DNA of 39,962 nt from Bacteroidales bacterium (GTDB taxonomy: Bacteria; Bacteroidota; Bacteroidia; Bacteroidales; UBA4181). The stretch spans positions 1 to 39,962 of the forward strand of contig JAISOY010000129.1 of assembly GCA_031275285.1 (NCBI GenBank), written 5' to 3'. The notes under the pieces were generated by a model. It did no database searches. It was given only the letters and a program-made list of their open reading frames with translations, and had not been told where the DNA came from. Numbering within the stretch: position 1 is the first letter of the stretch; every line of letters begins with the position of its first letter. The translations under genes and the position numbers were made by a program. Positions 7,718 to 15,852 of this stretch are shown here, one piece after another.

Positions 7718-8575
7718 TTATTCTATTTTTTTAATGAATCCATTTTTCAGTAATGATTTATATTCTTTACTTAATCTTTTAAGTCTTTTCCAGTTTTGAA
7801 TACTTCCTTCTTCAGACAAAGCCACACTGATAATTGTCAGCTTTGTTTTATTAGGTTTTATTTCAGTTAAGAGATACTTTACATTTAAAACAGTATCTGA
7901 TTGATTCATTATATCATTTGCCAGCATAATATTGTCTGTTTGATAATAATCGAGAGGGTATATCCGTCCTATCCGAGTTAATAAAGTGTCCGGATGGTGA
8001 AAATCACAATTGTATCCAAGTTGCCTTATCGTATTAATTACAGAATCTTTTGGAAGTTTAATAGTGTAGGATTTATCTATGAAGATAGTGCCTTGAGGTA
8101 CTTCGTATGCTGGTACATGTGAGGTGGCACAAAAAGCGAAAAATGCAATCGATAGAAATGCGAACTTTGACACGATTGTTGTTGTTTTCCATTTTAATCT
8201 TGTATTGTATTCACCATAATTGATCAGGTAATAACTTAACAATAAAATGGGTAAGGCCATATAATCGGAATAATCAATCACCCTTTGAATATGTACATAA
8301 GGTATTTGATTGACTAAATCGATCAAAGGTGTTATTATCGGTAATTTCCATAAGATAAAACCGATTCCCGTTATTAAAGGAATTGATTTTCTTAATTGTG
8401 GGATAATTGTCGCTACGAACATGGGAAAGATCAATAATCCTGCAAAATCGGAGAGTTTTCCCGTAATGAAATTTCCAAATTCGTATTTCAAATAAAAATC
8501 GTTAAGCAGTAAAACAATTAAACCAACAATGAAATATGGATTTAATATTAATTCTTTTGGTTTCATATTTATCAT
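7718..8575 (-). CDS. Integral membrane protein of unknown function
   Basis: A 285-residue protein. The N-terminal half carries about four to five hydrophobic segments, beginning 'LNPYFIVGLIVLLLNDFYLK' and 'GNFITGKLSDFAGLLIFPMF', an arrangement seen in small bacterial membrane proteins with a conserved GKLSDFAG motif. The C-terminal third (from about residue 165) is soluble, with a beta-rich 'IFIDKSYTIKLPKDSVINTI' section. No enzyme motif is recognised. It could start at the ATG at 8575 or at the in-frame ATG at 8566. It stands alone between two minus-strand genes with spacers of about 180-240 bases. Confidence 0.7.
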   Translation of the reverse strand: MINMKPKELILNPYFIVGLIVLLLNDFYLKYEFGNFITGKLSDFAGLLIFPMFVATIIPQLRKSIPLITGIGFILWKLPIITPLIDLVNQIPYVHIQRVIDYSDYMALPILLLSYYLINYGEYNTRLKWKTTTIVSKFAFLSIAFFAFCATSHVPAYEVPQGTIFIDKSYTIKLPKDSVINTIRQLGYNCDFHHPDTLLTRIGRIYPLDYYQTDNIMLANDIMNQSDTVLNVKYLLTEIKPNKTKLTIISVALSEEGSIQNWKRLKRLSKEYKSLLKNGFIKKIE

Positions 8576-8677
8576 TCAGTTTTTGCCACGAACTTACCCA
8601 CAACTTATTTATTGATATTCAAAGCGAAACATCCTGTTTTTGCCTGCTACATCTCCAGATCATTATTTAAAAGCCAC

Positions 8678-8685
8678 CAAATATA
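8678..8685 (-). promoter_or_regulatory. Possible -7 element for membrane protein gene
   Basis: The minus strand reads TATATTTG, matching the Bacteroidota -7 consensus TAnnTTTG, about 100 nt before the start at 8575. No matching -33 TTTG is seen at the usual spacing. Confidence 0.3.
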
Positions 8686-8812
8686 GCGAATATTTGATTT
8701 ACAACTTTCGATGATCTATGATAGGCTCCGGGTTCAAAGCTAACTTTGAATTTTCATCATAAACTCCTTGCCGTACAGGACGCCATTATACATGCCAAAC
8801 AATTCACATTGG

Positions 8813-9988
8813 TTAAAACTTAATTTTCATCAGAATCGGATTATCTTCTTCGTCAAGTAATTCCAAAACCTGCTTCAATTCCCCTTTTATTTTTCCGGCT
8901 TCATCCGCTTCAAACAATCTGGATACTACTAATGTCATAACACCTGTGTTCTCAGAAGTTATAGCAGGATAAAATCCGACATTCGACGATTCAAAATCTC
9001 TATTGATTAGTTTATATTCACTCAATTGTCCTGTTTCAAAATCATACATTAAAGACATTGTCGGAAAAGTGTTTGCTTTTTTCGCTAATTCGAAATCCAA
9101 TGTTCCTTTACCCATAAAAATAAACTTATCTGTAATTAGTTCGTTTGTTATCACCGTTTTGGGTTCGGAATTTTGTACAGACGGTTTCCGGATGATCAAA
9201 GGTTGCAGTTTCTTTTGGGATGTCAACCTGTAAATGGTATCGGAAGACCAGTCAGCAATAAGGAAATCCTTCCCGTATGAACGATTATTGAACATGTTCA
9301 AATTTAATGATGTCGTCATTTTTTGCCCGTTGACTTCAACCTCAAAATAAACTTTGTTTGATACCCTATCTGGCAAATAGATATCCAAAGTATCTATGAT
9401 GCTCCCATCCTTTTTGGATATAAGCATATAAGGCTTATTTGAATATTTATTCGTACTCAGGCCATATTCATCGTATACAAGAAGTGTGTTATCATCGAAA
9501 TTATACACATCACGAGGCAAAAAATTGGAAGGACTCTCAAGTATCCGTTTAAATTCACCGTCTTCGGCATATACAAGAAATTTAGGATGAGCAGAAGCCC
9601 TGTCGAAAATAAATATTTCTTTTGCCTGTTCATCAAATGCAATACTGTACAACCGATTGTAATCTGTTCCACTTTTGCCTTTGTGATTAAAACTGAATTT
9701 AGACTTACCATTACCATCAAAAACAAAAACATCACCGTCTGATGCATTAGTGACAATGATATAGTTATCAGACACATGAACGATTCGTGCAGATGACCTC
9801 ATTAGCGTGCTGCTGTTGGTTTCTAATGGAATATATTCGACTTTGGCTATATCTTGTATATATACTTCTTTTTCAGGATATTTTTTAGAAATGTCTATTT
9901 CAACAAAATCCCCTGTTCCTGAATTGTTGCTGCTCATCTTACATTGTGAAAATATCAATACCACTAAAAAATAAACGATTACTTTCAT
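8813..9988 (-). CDS. 6-bladed beta-propeller lipoprotein
   Basis: A 391-residue protein from the internal start at 9988. MKVIVYFLVVLIFSQCKM gives a lipoprotein signal with Cys at residue 16. The frame extends upstream to an ATG at 10075, but those 29 residues are polar and would bury the signal peptide. The body has repeated beta strands typical of Bacteroidales 6-bladed propeller lipoproteins: 'VEYIPLETNSSTLM', 'VFVFDGNGKSKFSFNHKGKSG' in part, then 'IADWSSDTIYRLT'. These proteins are of unknown role, often near transport or leader-peptide genes. The surface or periplasmic location is inferred from the lipobox. Confidence 0.78.
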   Translation of the reverse strand: MKVIVYFLVVLIFSQCKMSSNNSGTGDFVEIDISKKYPEKEVYIQDIAKVEYIPLETNSSTLMRSSARIVHVSDNYIIVTNASDGDVFVFDGNGKSKFSFNHKGKSGTDYNRLYSIAFDEQAKEIFIFDRASAHPKFLVYAEDGEFKRILESPSNFLPRDVYNFDDNTLLVYDEYGLSTNKYSNKPYMLISKKDGSIIDTLDIYLPDRVSNKVYFEVEVNGQKMTTSLNLNMFNNRSYGKDFLIADWSSDTIYRLTSQKKLQPLIIRKPSVQNSEPKTVITNELITDKFIFMGKGTLDFELAKKANTFPTMSLMYDFETGQLSEYKLINRDFESSNVGFYPAITSENTGVMTLVVSRLFEADEAGKIKGELKQVLELLDEEDNPILMKIKF

Positions 9989-10143
9989 GCATGCTTTTCG
10001 TTTGTTTCTCTTCCGGTTCAGTGCCGTCAGGTCTTGTGGATTCTGTTTGTTAACACAATGATATTCCATAGCCATGATTTTACTTTTTTTAAATTAATGG
10101 TACTGATTATTCTCTTGCGGGTTACGGATATAAAAGCTTAATG

Positions 10144-10151
10144 CAAAGATA
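10144..10151 (-). promoter_or_regulatory. Possible -7 element for propeller lipoprotein
   Basis: The minus strand reads TATCTTTG, a perfect TAnnTTTG, about 155 nt before the start at 9988 and about 70 nt before the longer alternative at 10075. The -33 position is not convincing. Confidence 0.35.
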
Positions 10152-10205
10152 TATTTTTGTTATTGGAAGAGGTTGTAAAGAAAACTATTTTTATGCACTT
10201 TCCAC

Positions 10206-10237
10206 ATTGAGTGGAACCGGGTTTAAAGCTAATTTTG
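10206..10237 (+). promoter_or_regulatory. Candidate promoter for the 10.5 kb cluster
   Basis: ATTG (10206-10209), 20 nt, then TAATTTTG (10230-10237), close to the Bacteroidota TTTG-N19/21-TAnnTTTG pattern. The -7 part lies in the AT-rich repeat upstream of the glycosyltransferase and would give a leader of about 235 nt. Confidence 0.35.
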
Positions 10238-10274
10238 AACTTTGAATCTTGAACATTGAACATTGAATTTTAAG
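10215..10274. repeat. AT-rich TTGAAC/TTGAAT repeat, copy 1 of cluster
   Basis: This run of TTGAAC, TTGAAT and TTGAAC units lies in the divergent spacer before the glycosyltransferase gene. Its left part, CCGGGTTTAAAGCTAATTTT, is nearly repeated at 8729-8750. The rest of the 10076-10479 spacer shows no gene. Confidence 0.75.
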
Positions 10275-10479
10275 TATCAGCCGTTTTTAGATGCATTTTT
10301 GTCGTTTTAATGCAGATTTGTTTTAAGGATACCTGATATTTCAACATATTTGTAGAAAATAGGGTGCGCCTCAGGATAGTCTGAAGTAAAGTTCGCCTTT
10401 CCGTTCGGCTTTCACTATTTTTATAAGGTAAAAATTGATGCTGAGTATTGAAAACCTTGAACGATCAGGTTTAAACCAT

Positions 10480-11778
10480 ATGAAGATTTTTTTCATCATT
10501 CCCGGGTCAGGAGATTCATTTTATTGCGGTAATTGTTTCCGCGATAACCTTCAGGCATCGGCATTGAGAAGGGCAGGACATGAAGTGGTGGTCATGCCGC
10601 TTTACCTTCCCCTGAAACAGAAATCATTCCAGGCCGGTTCCCCGTTGTTTTTCCCTGCAACCACCTACTATACGGCACAAAAGTTTTTCAGGAAAAGAAA
10701 AATGCCCAAATGGCTGGAACGGGTTACAGTATCAAACATGATGCTGAACTTTGCTTCGTCTTTGTCCGGGACCACATCCGCCGAAGGAATGGAGGAAATG
10801 ACTTTATCCATGATTACCGGCGACGACCGGGCATTCCGGGAGCAGGTTACCCAGCTGGTCGACTGGATCAAAAACCAGGAAAAACCGGATGTGATCCATC
10901 TGTCCAGTACCTTGTTGATCGGTATCGCAAAAATTATCCGGCAGGAACTGGATATTCCGGTAGTCTGTTCCGTACAGGACGAAGAGGTATGGATCGATAG
11001 CCTGGATGAAAAATATGCTGTTGTTGCATGGCAGGGAATTACGGACAACCTTCAATATATAGACCGCTTTGTCACCACCAGTGAATTCTATAAAAAAGAA
11101 CTTCAGAAAAGGATTCCGCAGATCACTGAGGTAGATGTGGTCTATCCCGGGATAAACCGGGAAAAATATGCTTCACCGGTATATCCTTCCGATCCCGTGA
11201 TCGGTTTCTTTTACCGGATGAATCGGGAAAACGGACTGGACATACTGGCTGACGCCTTTGTCAAACTGAAGCAAAAAGATACGGTGAAAAACCTCAGGTT
11301 AAAGATTGGCGGCGGTTTCACCGGAAAAGACAAACCTTTCCTGAAACAGGTGAAAAAGATGCTTTCTCCTTGGCAGGAATATGTCGAGATAGAAGATTCG
11401 TACAATCCGGACGATCATGCCCCGTTTTACGGCTCCATAACGGTGATAAGCGTTCCTATTACCTTTGAGGAAGGCGTCGGACTTTACCTTTGCGAAGCAT
11501 TCGCCGCAGGACGCCCGGCAGTGGAACCGGCAACCGGTTCGTTCAGGGAAATAGTGGATGATGCGGGTATCATTTACGAGCCGAACAACAGCGATGCACT
11601 GGCTGAAGCCCTCGAAAAGATCTTGACCGACGAAAAACTGATGGCCGAATGCCGCGAAAATGCCCTGTCGCTCTCTTCCTCCAGATATAACGACCGTATT
11701 TCCGCCGAAAAGCTATCGACTCTATATAAAGAATTACGAGTTCAATGTTCCGGCTTCAATGTTAATCTTGAATTTTGA
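10480..11778 (+). CDS. Family 4 glycosyltransferase
   Basis: A 432-residue GT-B enzyme that would move a sugar from a nucleotide donor to an unknown acceptor in the cytoplasm. The start at 10480 (MKIFFIIPGSGDSFYCGNC) is chosen over 10435, since the family opens with this first Rossmann strand. The donor-site EX7E motif is present in 'EEGVGLYLCEAFAAGRP' (Glu about 331 and 339). The C-terminal tail, VQCSGFNVNLEF, is encoded by the AT-rich repeat, which also supplies the TGA stop, so the natural end was probably some 10 residues earlier. It is the first gene of the plus-strand propeller/radical SAM cluster. Confidence 0.85.
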   Translation: MKIFFIIPGSGDSFYCGNCFRDNLQASALRRAGHEVVVMPLYLPLKQKSFQAGSPLFFPATTYYTAQKFFRKRKMPKWLERVTVSNMMLNFASSLSGTTSAEGMEEMTLSMITGDDRAFREQVTQLVDWIKNQEKPDVIHLSSTLLIGIAKIIRQELDIPVVCSVQDEEVWIDSLDEKYAVVAWQGITDNLQYIDRFVTTSEFYKKELQKRIPQITEVDVVYPGINREKYASPVYPSDPVIGFFYRMNRENGLDILADAFVKLKQKDTVKNLRLKIGGGFTGKDKPFLKQVKKMLSPWQEYVEIEDSYNPDDHAPFYGSITVISVPITFEEGVGLYLCEAFAAGRPAVEPATGSFREIVDDAGIIYEPNNSDALAEALEKILTDEKLMAECRENALSLSSSRYNDRISAEKLSTLYKELRVQCSGFNVNLEF

Positions 11779-11812
11779 ATCTTAAATTTTGAATTTTAAA
11801 TCTTAAATTAAT
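11745..11812. repeat. AT-rich repeat, copy 2 (overlaps GT stop)
   Basis: TTGAATTTTGAATCTTAAAT-type units run from inside the glycosyltransferase 3' end to a few bases before the start of the first propeller gene. Confidence 0.85.
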
Positions 11813-11817
11813 ATTAT

Positions 11818-13074
11818 ATGAAATTCAGCCTTGTATTGATAATTACAGCTTTGTGTGTTTTAGAAATAACTGCCCAACCCCAGCACGGATGGAGAGGCCC
11901 CAACAGGGACGGTATCTATCCGGAGACAGGACTCTTAAAAACATGGCCCGCCGATGGCCCGCAACTGGTTTGGGAAACACTGGATGTGGGGAAAGGTTAT
12001 TCCAGTCCTGTAATCCTTGGTGATCGGCTGTATATCACCGGAATGGACGAAGACGGGAAAAAAGAGATATTTCTGGCTTATACGCTGGACGGGAAAAAAG
12101 TGTATCAAACAGAATACGGCAAACCGTGGGAAAAATCCTATCCCGAAACCCGTACCACTCCGACAATCGTAAATAATAAAGCCTATGTTATCAGCGGAGA
12201 CGGTGAAGTGGTATGCATCGACATATCGACCGGAAATATTGTCTGGAAGGTGGACGGCAATACCGAGTTCGGAAGAAAGACCGGAACATGGGGAACCTCC
12301 GAATCGCCTCTGATTTTTGACAACAAAGTGATCTTTTCTCCCGGCGGAGATCAGACAGCCATGGTTGCCCTGGATCCGGAAACAGGAAAAACGATCTGGA
12401 AAAGCAAGTCATTGGGAGACATTAGTAATTACGCATCACCTCTTCTGATCACCCATAACGGAAAAAAACAGATCGTAAGCCTTACGGGGAAAAGTGTCAT
12501 CGGGGTCGATCCCAGTAATGGAAACATCGAATGGACATTTGACGATTGGGGACAAAGCGCAACAGCCCAGGGTTGGGAGAAAATTTCGCCCAACACACCA
12601 TTATACAAAGGCGGCCGTATTTTCGTATGTAATGGTTACGATATGAGTTCTTTCATGTTGCAACTGAACGATAATGCCACTGCAGTCACTCTGTTGTGGC
12701 GCAACGAGGATCTTGACACCCATATCGGAGGCTTTGTTTTACTGGATGGGATCATATACGGTTCGAACTGGATCAATAACGGACAGGGGAATTGGACAGC
12801 TGTAGACTGGAACAGCGGAGCAACCAAATACAATACTGCCTGGAGCGGCGGAAAAAGTAAAGGATCTGTTATTACTGCAAACAATATGCTGTATTGTTAT
12901 GATGAGCGTCGCGGAACGGTAGGATTGGTCAATCCCGATCCCGAAAAGTTCGACGTGGTTAGTGAATTCCGTATCACCAAGGGTGAAGGTCCACACTGGG
13001 CGCATCCAGTAATTAATGATGGTATTCTTTATGTCCGTCACGGGAGTGCATTGATGGCGTATAAAATTAAATAA
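11818..13074 (+). CDS. Secreted PQQ-like beta-propeller protein, paralogue 1
   Basis: A 418-residue protein with signal peptide MKFSLVLIITALCVLEITAQ, so it is exported. The mature part opens with GWRGPNRDGIYPETGLLK. Repeated blades carry the PQQ-like motif with D-x-x-T/S-G-x-x-x-W, for example VCIDISTGNIVWKV, VALDPETGKTIWKS and VDPSNGNIEWTF. Proteins of this class are usually scaffolds or binding proteins, not quinoprotein dehydrogenases; no PQQ synthesis genes are present here. The C-terminal about 60 residues (from YCYDERRGTVGLVNPD) are almost identical to those of paralogue 2. It is flanked by AT-rich repeats on both sides. The ligand is unknown. Confidence 0.85.
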   Translation: MKFSLVLIITALCVLEITAQPQHGWRGPNRDGIYPETGLLKTWPADGPQLVWETLDVGKGYSSPVILGDRLYITGMDEDGKKEIFLAYTLDGKKVYQTEYGKPWEKSYPETRTTPTIVNNKAYVISGDGEVVCIDISTGNIVWKVDGNTEFGRKTGTWGTSESPLIFDNKVIFSPGGDQTAMVALDPETGKTIWKSKSLGDISNYASPLLITHNGKKQIVSLTGKSVIGVDPSNGNIEWTFDDWGQSATAQGWEKISPNTPLYKGGRIFVCNGYDMSSFMLQLNDNATAVTLLWRNEDLDTHIGGFVLLDGIIYGSNWINNGQGNWTAVDWNSGATKYNTAWSGGKSKGSVITANNMLYCYDERRGTVGLVNPDPEKFDVVSEFRITKGEGPHWAHPVINDGILYVRHGSALMAYKIK

Positions 13075-13166
13075 GTTCAAAATTCCGAATTTAAGATTCA
13101 AAATTTTAAATTCGGAATTCCCAAGGGCTCACCGAAGATAATCTTGAATCTTGAACTTTGAACTAA
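13074..13166. repeat. AT-rich repeat, copy 3, with GGGCTC hairpin unit
   Basis: AATTCCGAATTT and AAATTCGGAATT form a 12-bp inverted repeat. Next come the second unit type (CCAAGGGCTCACCGAAGATA, 13121-13140) and then TTGAATCTTGAACTTTGAAC. It fills the whole spacer between propellers 1 and 2. Confidence 0.88.
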
Positions 13167-13174
13167 ATATATAT

Positions 13175-14431
13175 ATGAAATTCAGCTTTGTACTGGTAAT
13201 TGTGGCTTTGTTAGCTATAGAAATCACCGCCCAGACTCCGCACGGATGGAGAGGGCCGACGCGTAACGGTGTTTATCCCGAAACCGGGTTACTGAAAACC
13301 TGGCCTTCGGACGGGCCGGAACAACTATGGGAAACCCTGGATATCGGCAAAGGTTATTCCAGTCCTGTGATCGTTGACGGTCGCTTGTATATCACCGGGA
13401 TGAATGAAGATGGAAACAAAGAGGTGTTTTCGGCTTACACACTGGACGGAAAAAAGGTTTATACAGTGGAATACGGCAAACCGTGGGAAAAATCTTATCC
13501 TGAAACCCGTACCACTCCGGCGATAGATGGAGATAAGGCTTATGTCATCAGCGGTTCCGGAGAAATTGTCTGCCTGAACATTGACAATGGCGATATTGTC
13601 TGGAAAGTAGACGGAGGAGCGGTATTTGAACGAAAAACCGGTAACTGGGGTACGTCCGAATGTCCGTTGGTATTTGATAATAAGGTGATTTACACTCCGT
13701 CCGGCGACCAGACCACTATGGTTGCACTAAATGCCCAAACGGGTGAAGTAGTATGGAAAACCCGTTCACTGGGGAATACGGGGGCTTATGTTTCACCTCT
13801 TCTTGTTACTTATAATGGTAAAAAACAAATTATAGGGTCCACAGCGGAAAATCTTCTGGGGGTTGACCCCGAAACAGGAATTATAGAATGGACTTTCGGC
13901 GATTGGGGAAGTGCTGCCATGAGGCCGGGTTGGATAAATATAGCTCCTAACACGCCTCTTTTTAAGGATGGTAAAGTTTTCTTCTGCCACGGTTATGATA
14001 TAGGCGGTTATATGCTGCAGTTGAACAGTGATATGACCAATGCTACATTATCATGGAAAACGGACGCCCTGGATACACATCATGGCGGTTATGTATTGGT
14101 CGACGGTATTATCTACGGTTCCAACTGGATCAACAATAACTCGGGAAACTGGGTGGCCGTGGACTGGAATACCGGGGAAACGAAATCCGAGAACGAATGG
14201 GGTAGTGGAAAGGGCAAAGGCTCGATCATTGCGGCAGACAATATGCTGTATTGCTATGACGAACGTCGCGGAACGGTAGGATTGGTCAATCCGGATCCCG
14301 AAAAATTCGACGTCGTCAGCGAATTTCGCATCACCAAAGGCGAAGGTCCGCACTGGGCACACCCGGTGATCAATGACGGGGTACTGTACATGCGTCACGG
14401 TACAGCATTAATGGCGTATAAAATTAAATAA
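13175..14431 (+). CDS. Secreted PQQ-like beta-propeller protein, paralogue 2
   Basis: A 418-residue protein, colinear with paralogue 1 along its whole length. The start at 13175 gives MKFSFVLVIVALLAIEITAQ, a signal peptide matching that of paralogue 1; an upstream TTG at 13151 belongs to the repeat. Blade motifs include VCLNIDNGDIVWKV, VALNAQTGEVVWKT and VDPETGIIEWTF. GTVGLVNPDPEKFDVVSEF and the following residues are shared with paralogue 1 nearly without change although many codons differ at third positions, so selection seems to hold this C-terminal part. It probably forms a set of related secreted proteins with its neighbours. Confidence 0.85.
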   Translation: MKFSFVLVIVALLAIEITAQTPHGWRGPTRNGVYPETGLLKTWPSDGPEQLWETLDIGKGYSSPVIVDGRLYITGMNEDGNKEVFSAYTLDGKKVYTVEYGKPWEKSYPETRTTPAIDGDKAYVISGSGEIVCLNIDNGDIVWKVDGGAVFERKTGNWGTSECPLVFDNKVIYTPSGDQTTMVALNAQTGEVVWKTRSLGNTGAYVSPLLVTYNGKKQIIGSTAENLLGVDPETGIIEWTFGDWGSAAMRPGWINIAPNTPLFKDGKVFFCHGYDIGGYMLQLNSDMTNATLSWKTDALDTHHGGYVLVDGIIYGSNWINNNSGNWVAVDWNTGETKSENEWGSGKGKGSIIAADNMLYCYDERRGTVGLVNPDPEKFDVVSEFRITKGEGPHWAHPVINDGVLYMRHGTALMAYKIK

Positions 14432-14514
14432 ATTCAAAATTCAAGATTTCGAATTTAAAATTTTGAACCCCAAAGGGCTCAACGAAGTAAACCTTGAATT
14501 CGGAATTTTGATTT
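14432..14514. repeat. AT-rich repeat, copy 4, with GAACCCC hairpin unit
   Basis: The spacer between propellers 2 and 3 starts at the stop codon: TTCAAAATTCAAGATTTCG, then GAACCCCAAAGGGCTC (14465-14480) with AACGAAGT, then TTGAATTCGGAATTTTGA. Read on the minus strand, the middle unit folds as GAGCCC/GGGTTC. Confidence 0.88.
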
Positions 14515-14517
14515 TTA

Positions 14518-15771
14518 ATGATGAAAATTCTTCTTATCATATCATTCATAAGCCTGTTGACCGCTCACATAATGGCGCAACCTGCAACCGGTTGGAGAGG
14601 GCCTGATCGTGATGGTGTTTATCCTGAAACTGGCTTGCTAAGTTTCTGGTACCCTGACGGTCCCACTCGTTTATGGTCGATTGCGAATGCTGGCAAAGGA
14701 TATTCAAGTCCTGTGGCTTCGCAGGGAAAGGTATTTGTTACGGGAATGGACGAGGATGAAAAGAATGAGATACTGACCGCATACACACTTGAGGGAGAAA
14801 TGATCTATCAGGTTAAATACGGCGCTGCATGGAACAAATCGTATCCCGACACCCGTACCACCCCCACAATAGCCGGTGATAAATTATATGTCATCAGCGG
14901 CAGGGGAGAAGTTGTCTGTTTAAATGCCGGTGATGGCAGGATCATCTGGTCGGTCGACGGGGAAAGTATGTTCGGCGTAACCACCAATGTATGGGGCGTA
15001 TCCGAGTCACCTTTGGTTTTCGACAATAAAGTGATCTTTACGCCGGGAGGATACAAAACCACGATGGTTGCCCTGGATGCTGCAACTGGTAAGACAATAT
15101 GGTCGACCAAGGCCCTTCGGGACAGTTGTTCGCATGTTTCGCCTTTGCTCATCGATCATAACGGCATCAGGCAGATTATAGGATTCTCCGAAAAATACAT
15201 GTATGGAGTGAATCCCGAAACGGGCGAAATGGTTTGGGAGTTCAACGACTGGGATTTTATACCCAAACGCGGGATGGACGGAATATGTATCAATACTCCG
15301 CTTTACCACGACGGTAAGTTGTTTGTCAGTAATGCCTACGAAATGCGTTCCCACATGCTGGAGCTGAACGAAGATGCGACAGGCGTAAAAGTGCTCTGGC
15401 GCAACGATGACCTGAGCGTCCATACAGGCGGAATGGTTTTGGTGAATGGTATTATCTACGGATCGAACTGGTTCAACAACAATAACGGCGATTGGGTGGC
15501 TGTAGACTGGAATACAGGGAAAACGCGCTATAAAGTGGCGTGGCAGGGGCACAGCAAAGGTTCAATCATTACAGCCGACGGCATGCTTTATTGTTACGAA
15601 GAACGGCGCGGGGTCGTAGCATTGGTCCGGCCCGATCCTGATAAATTCGACATAGTAAGTGAGTTGAGGATCAACGAAGGTAACGGAGCACATTGGTCGC
15701 ATCCGGCCATTTACGATGGTATTCTTTATATCCGCCATGGCAATACGGTAATGGCTTATAAAATAAAATAA
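14518..15771 (+). CDS. Secreted PQQ-like beta-propeller protein, paralogue 3
   Basis: A 417-residue protein (416 if the second ATG at 14521 is used). The signal peptide is MMKILLIISFISLLTAHIMA. It keeps the opening GWRGPDRDGVYPETGLL and the closing MAYKIK of the other two, and blade motifs VCLNAGDGRIIWSV, VALDAATGKTIWST and VNPETGEMVWEF, but is the most diverged of the tandem three; for example it has VALVRPDPDKFDIVSELRI where the others have GLVNPDPEKFDVVSEF. Same operon and orientation; ligand unknown. Confidence 0.85.
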   Translation: MMKILLIISFISLLTAHIMAQPATGWRGPDRDGVYPETGLLSFWYPDGPTRLWSIANAGKGYSSPVASQGKVFVTGMDEDEKNEILTAYTLEGEMIYQVKYGAAWNKSYPDTRTTPTIAGDKLYVISGRGEVVCLNAGDGRIIWSVDGESMFGVTTNVWGVSESPLVFDNKVIFTPGGYKTTMVALDAATGKTIWSTKALRDSCSHVSPLLIDHNGIRQIIGFSEKYMYGVNPETGEMVWEFNDWDFIPKRGMDGICINTPLYHDGKLFVSNAYEMRSHMLELNEDATGVKVLWRNDDLSVHTGGMVLVNGIIYGSNWFNNNNGDWVAVDWNTGKTRYKVAWQGHSKGSIITADGMLYCYEERRGVVALVRPDPDKFDIVSELRINEGNGAHWSHPAIYDGILYIRHGNTVMAYKIK

Positions 15772-15846
15772 ATTCAAAATTCAAGATTTCGAATTCAAAA
15801 TTTAAATTCGGAATCTTGAATCTTAAATCTTGAATCTTGAATTTTA
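15772..15846. repeat. AT-rich repeat, copy 5
   Basis: AATTCAAAATTCAAGATTTC begins directly at the stop of propeller 3. AAATTCGGAATC and several TTGAATC/TTAAATC units follow, ending 7 bases before the radical SAM start. Confidence 0.88.
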
Positions 15847-15852
15847 GATAAT

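Noticed and set aside
13151..13174. TTG starts before propeller 2 (13151) and before the aquaglyceroporin (18047)
   Set aside because: These codons lie in the AT-rich repeat; the downstream ATGs at 13175 and 18074 give proper signal peptide and membrane start.
15007..15552. 181-codon minus-strand ORF opposite propeller 3, and 36710-37255 opposite the major fimbrillin
   Set aside because: Both are frame shadows of strongly coding plus-strand genes.
11818..15771. Quinoprotein (PQQ-dependent) alcohol dehydrogenases
   Set aside because: The blades are PQQ-like, but length (about 418 residues) and opening motif fit BamB/planctomycete-type propeller proteins; no PQQ or metal ligands, cytochrome domain or PQQ synthesis genes are visible.
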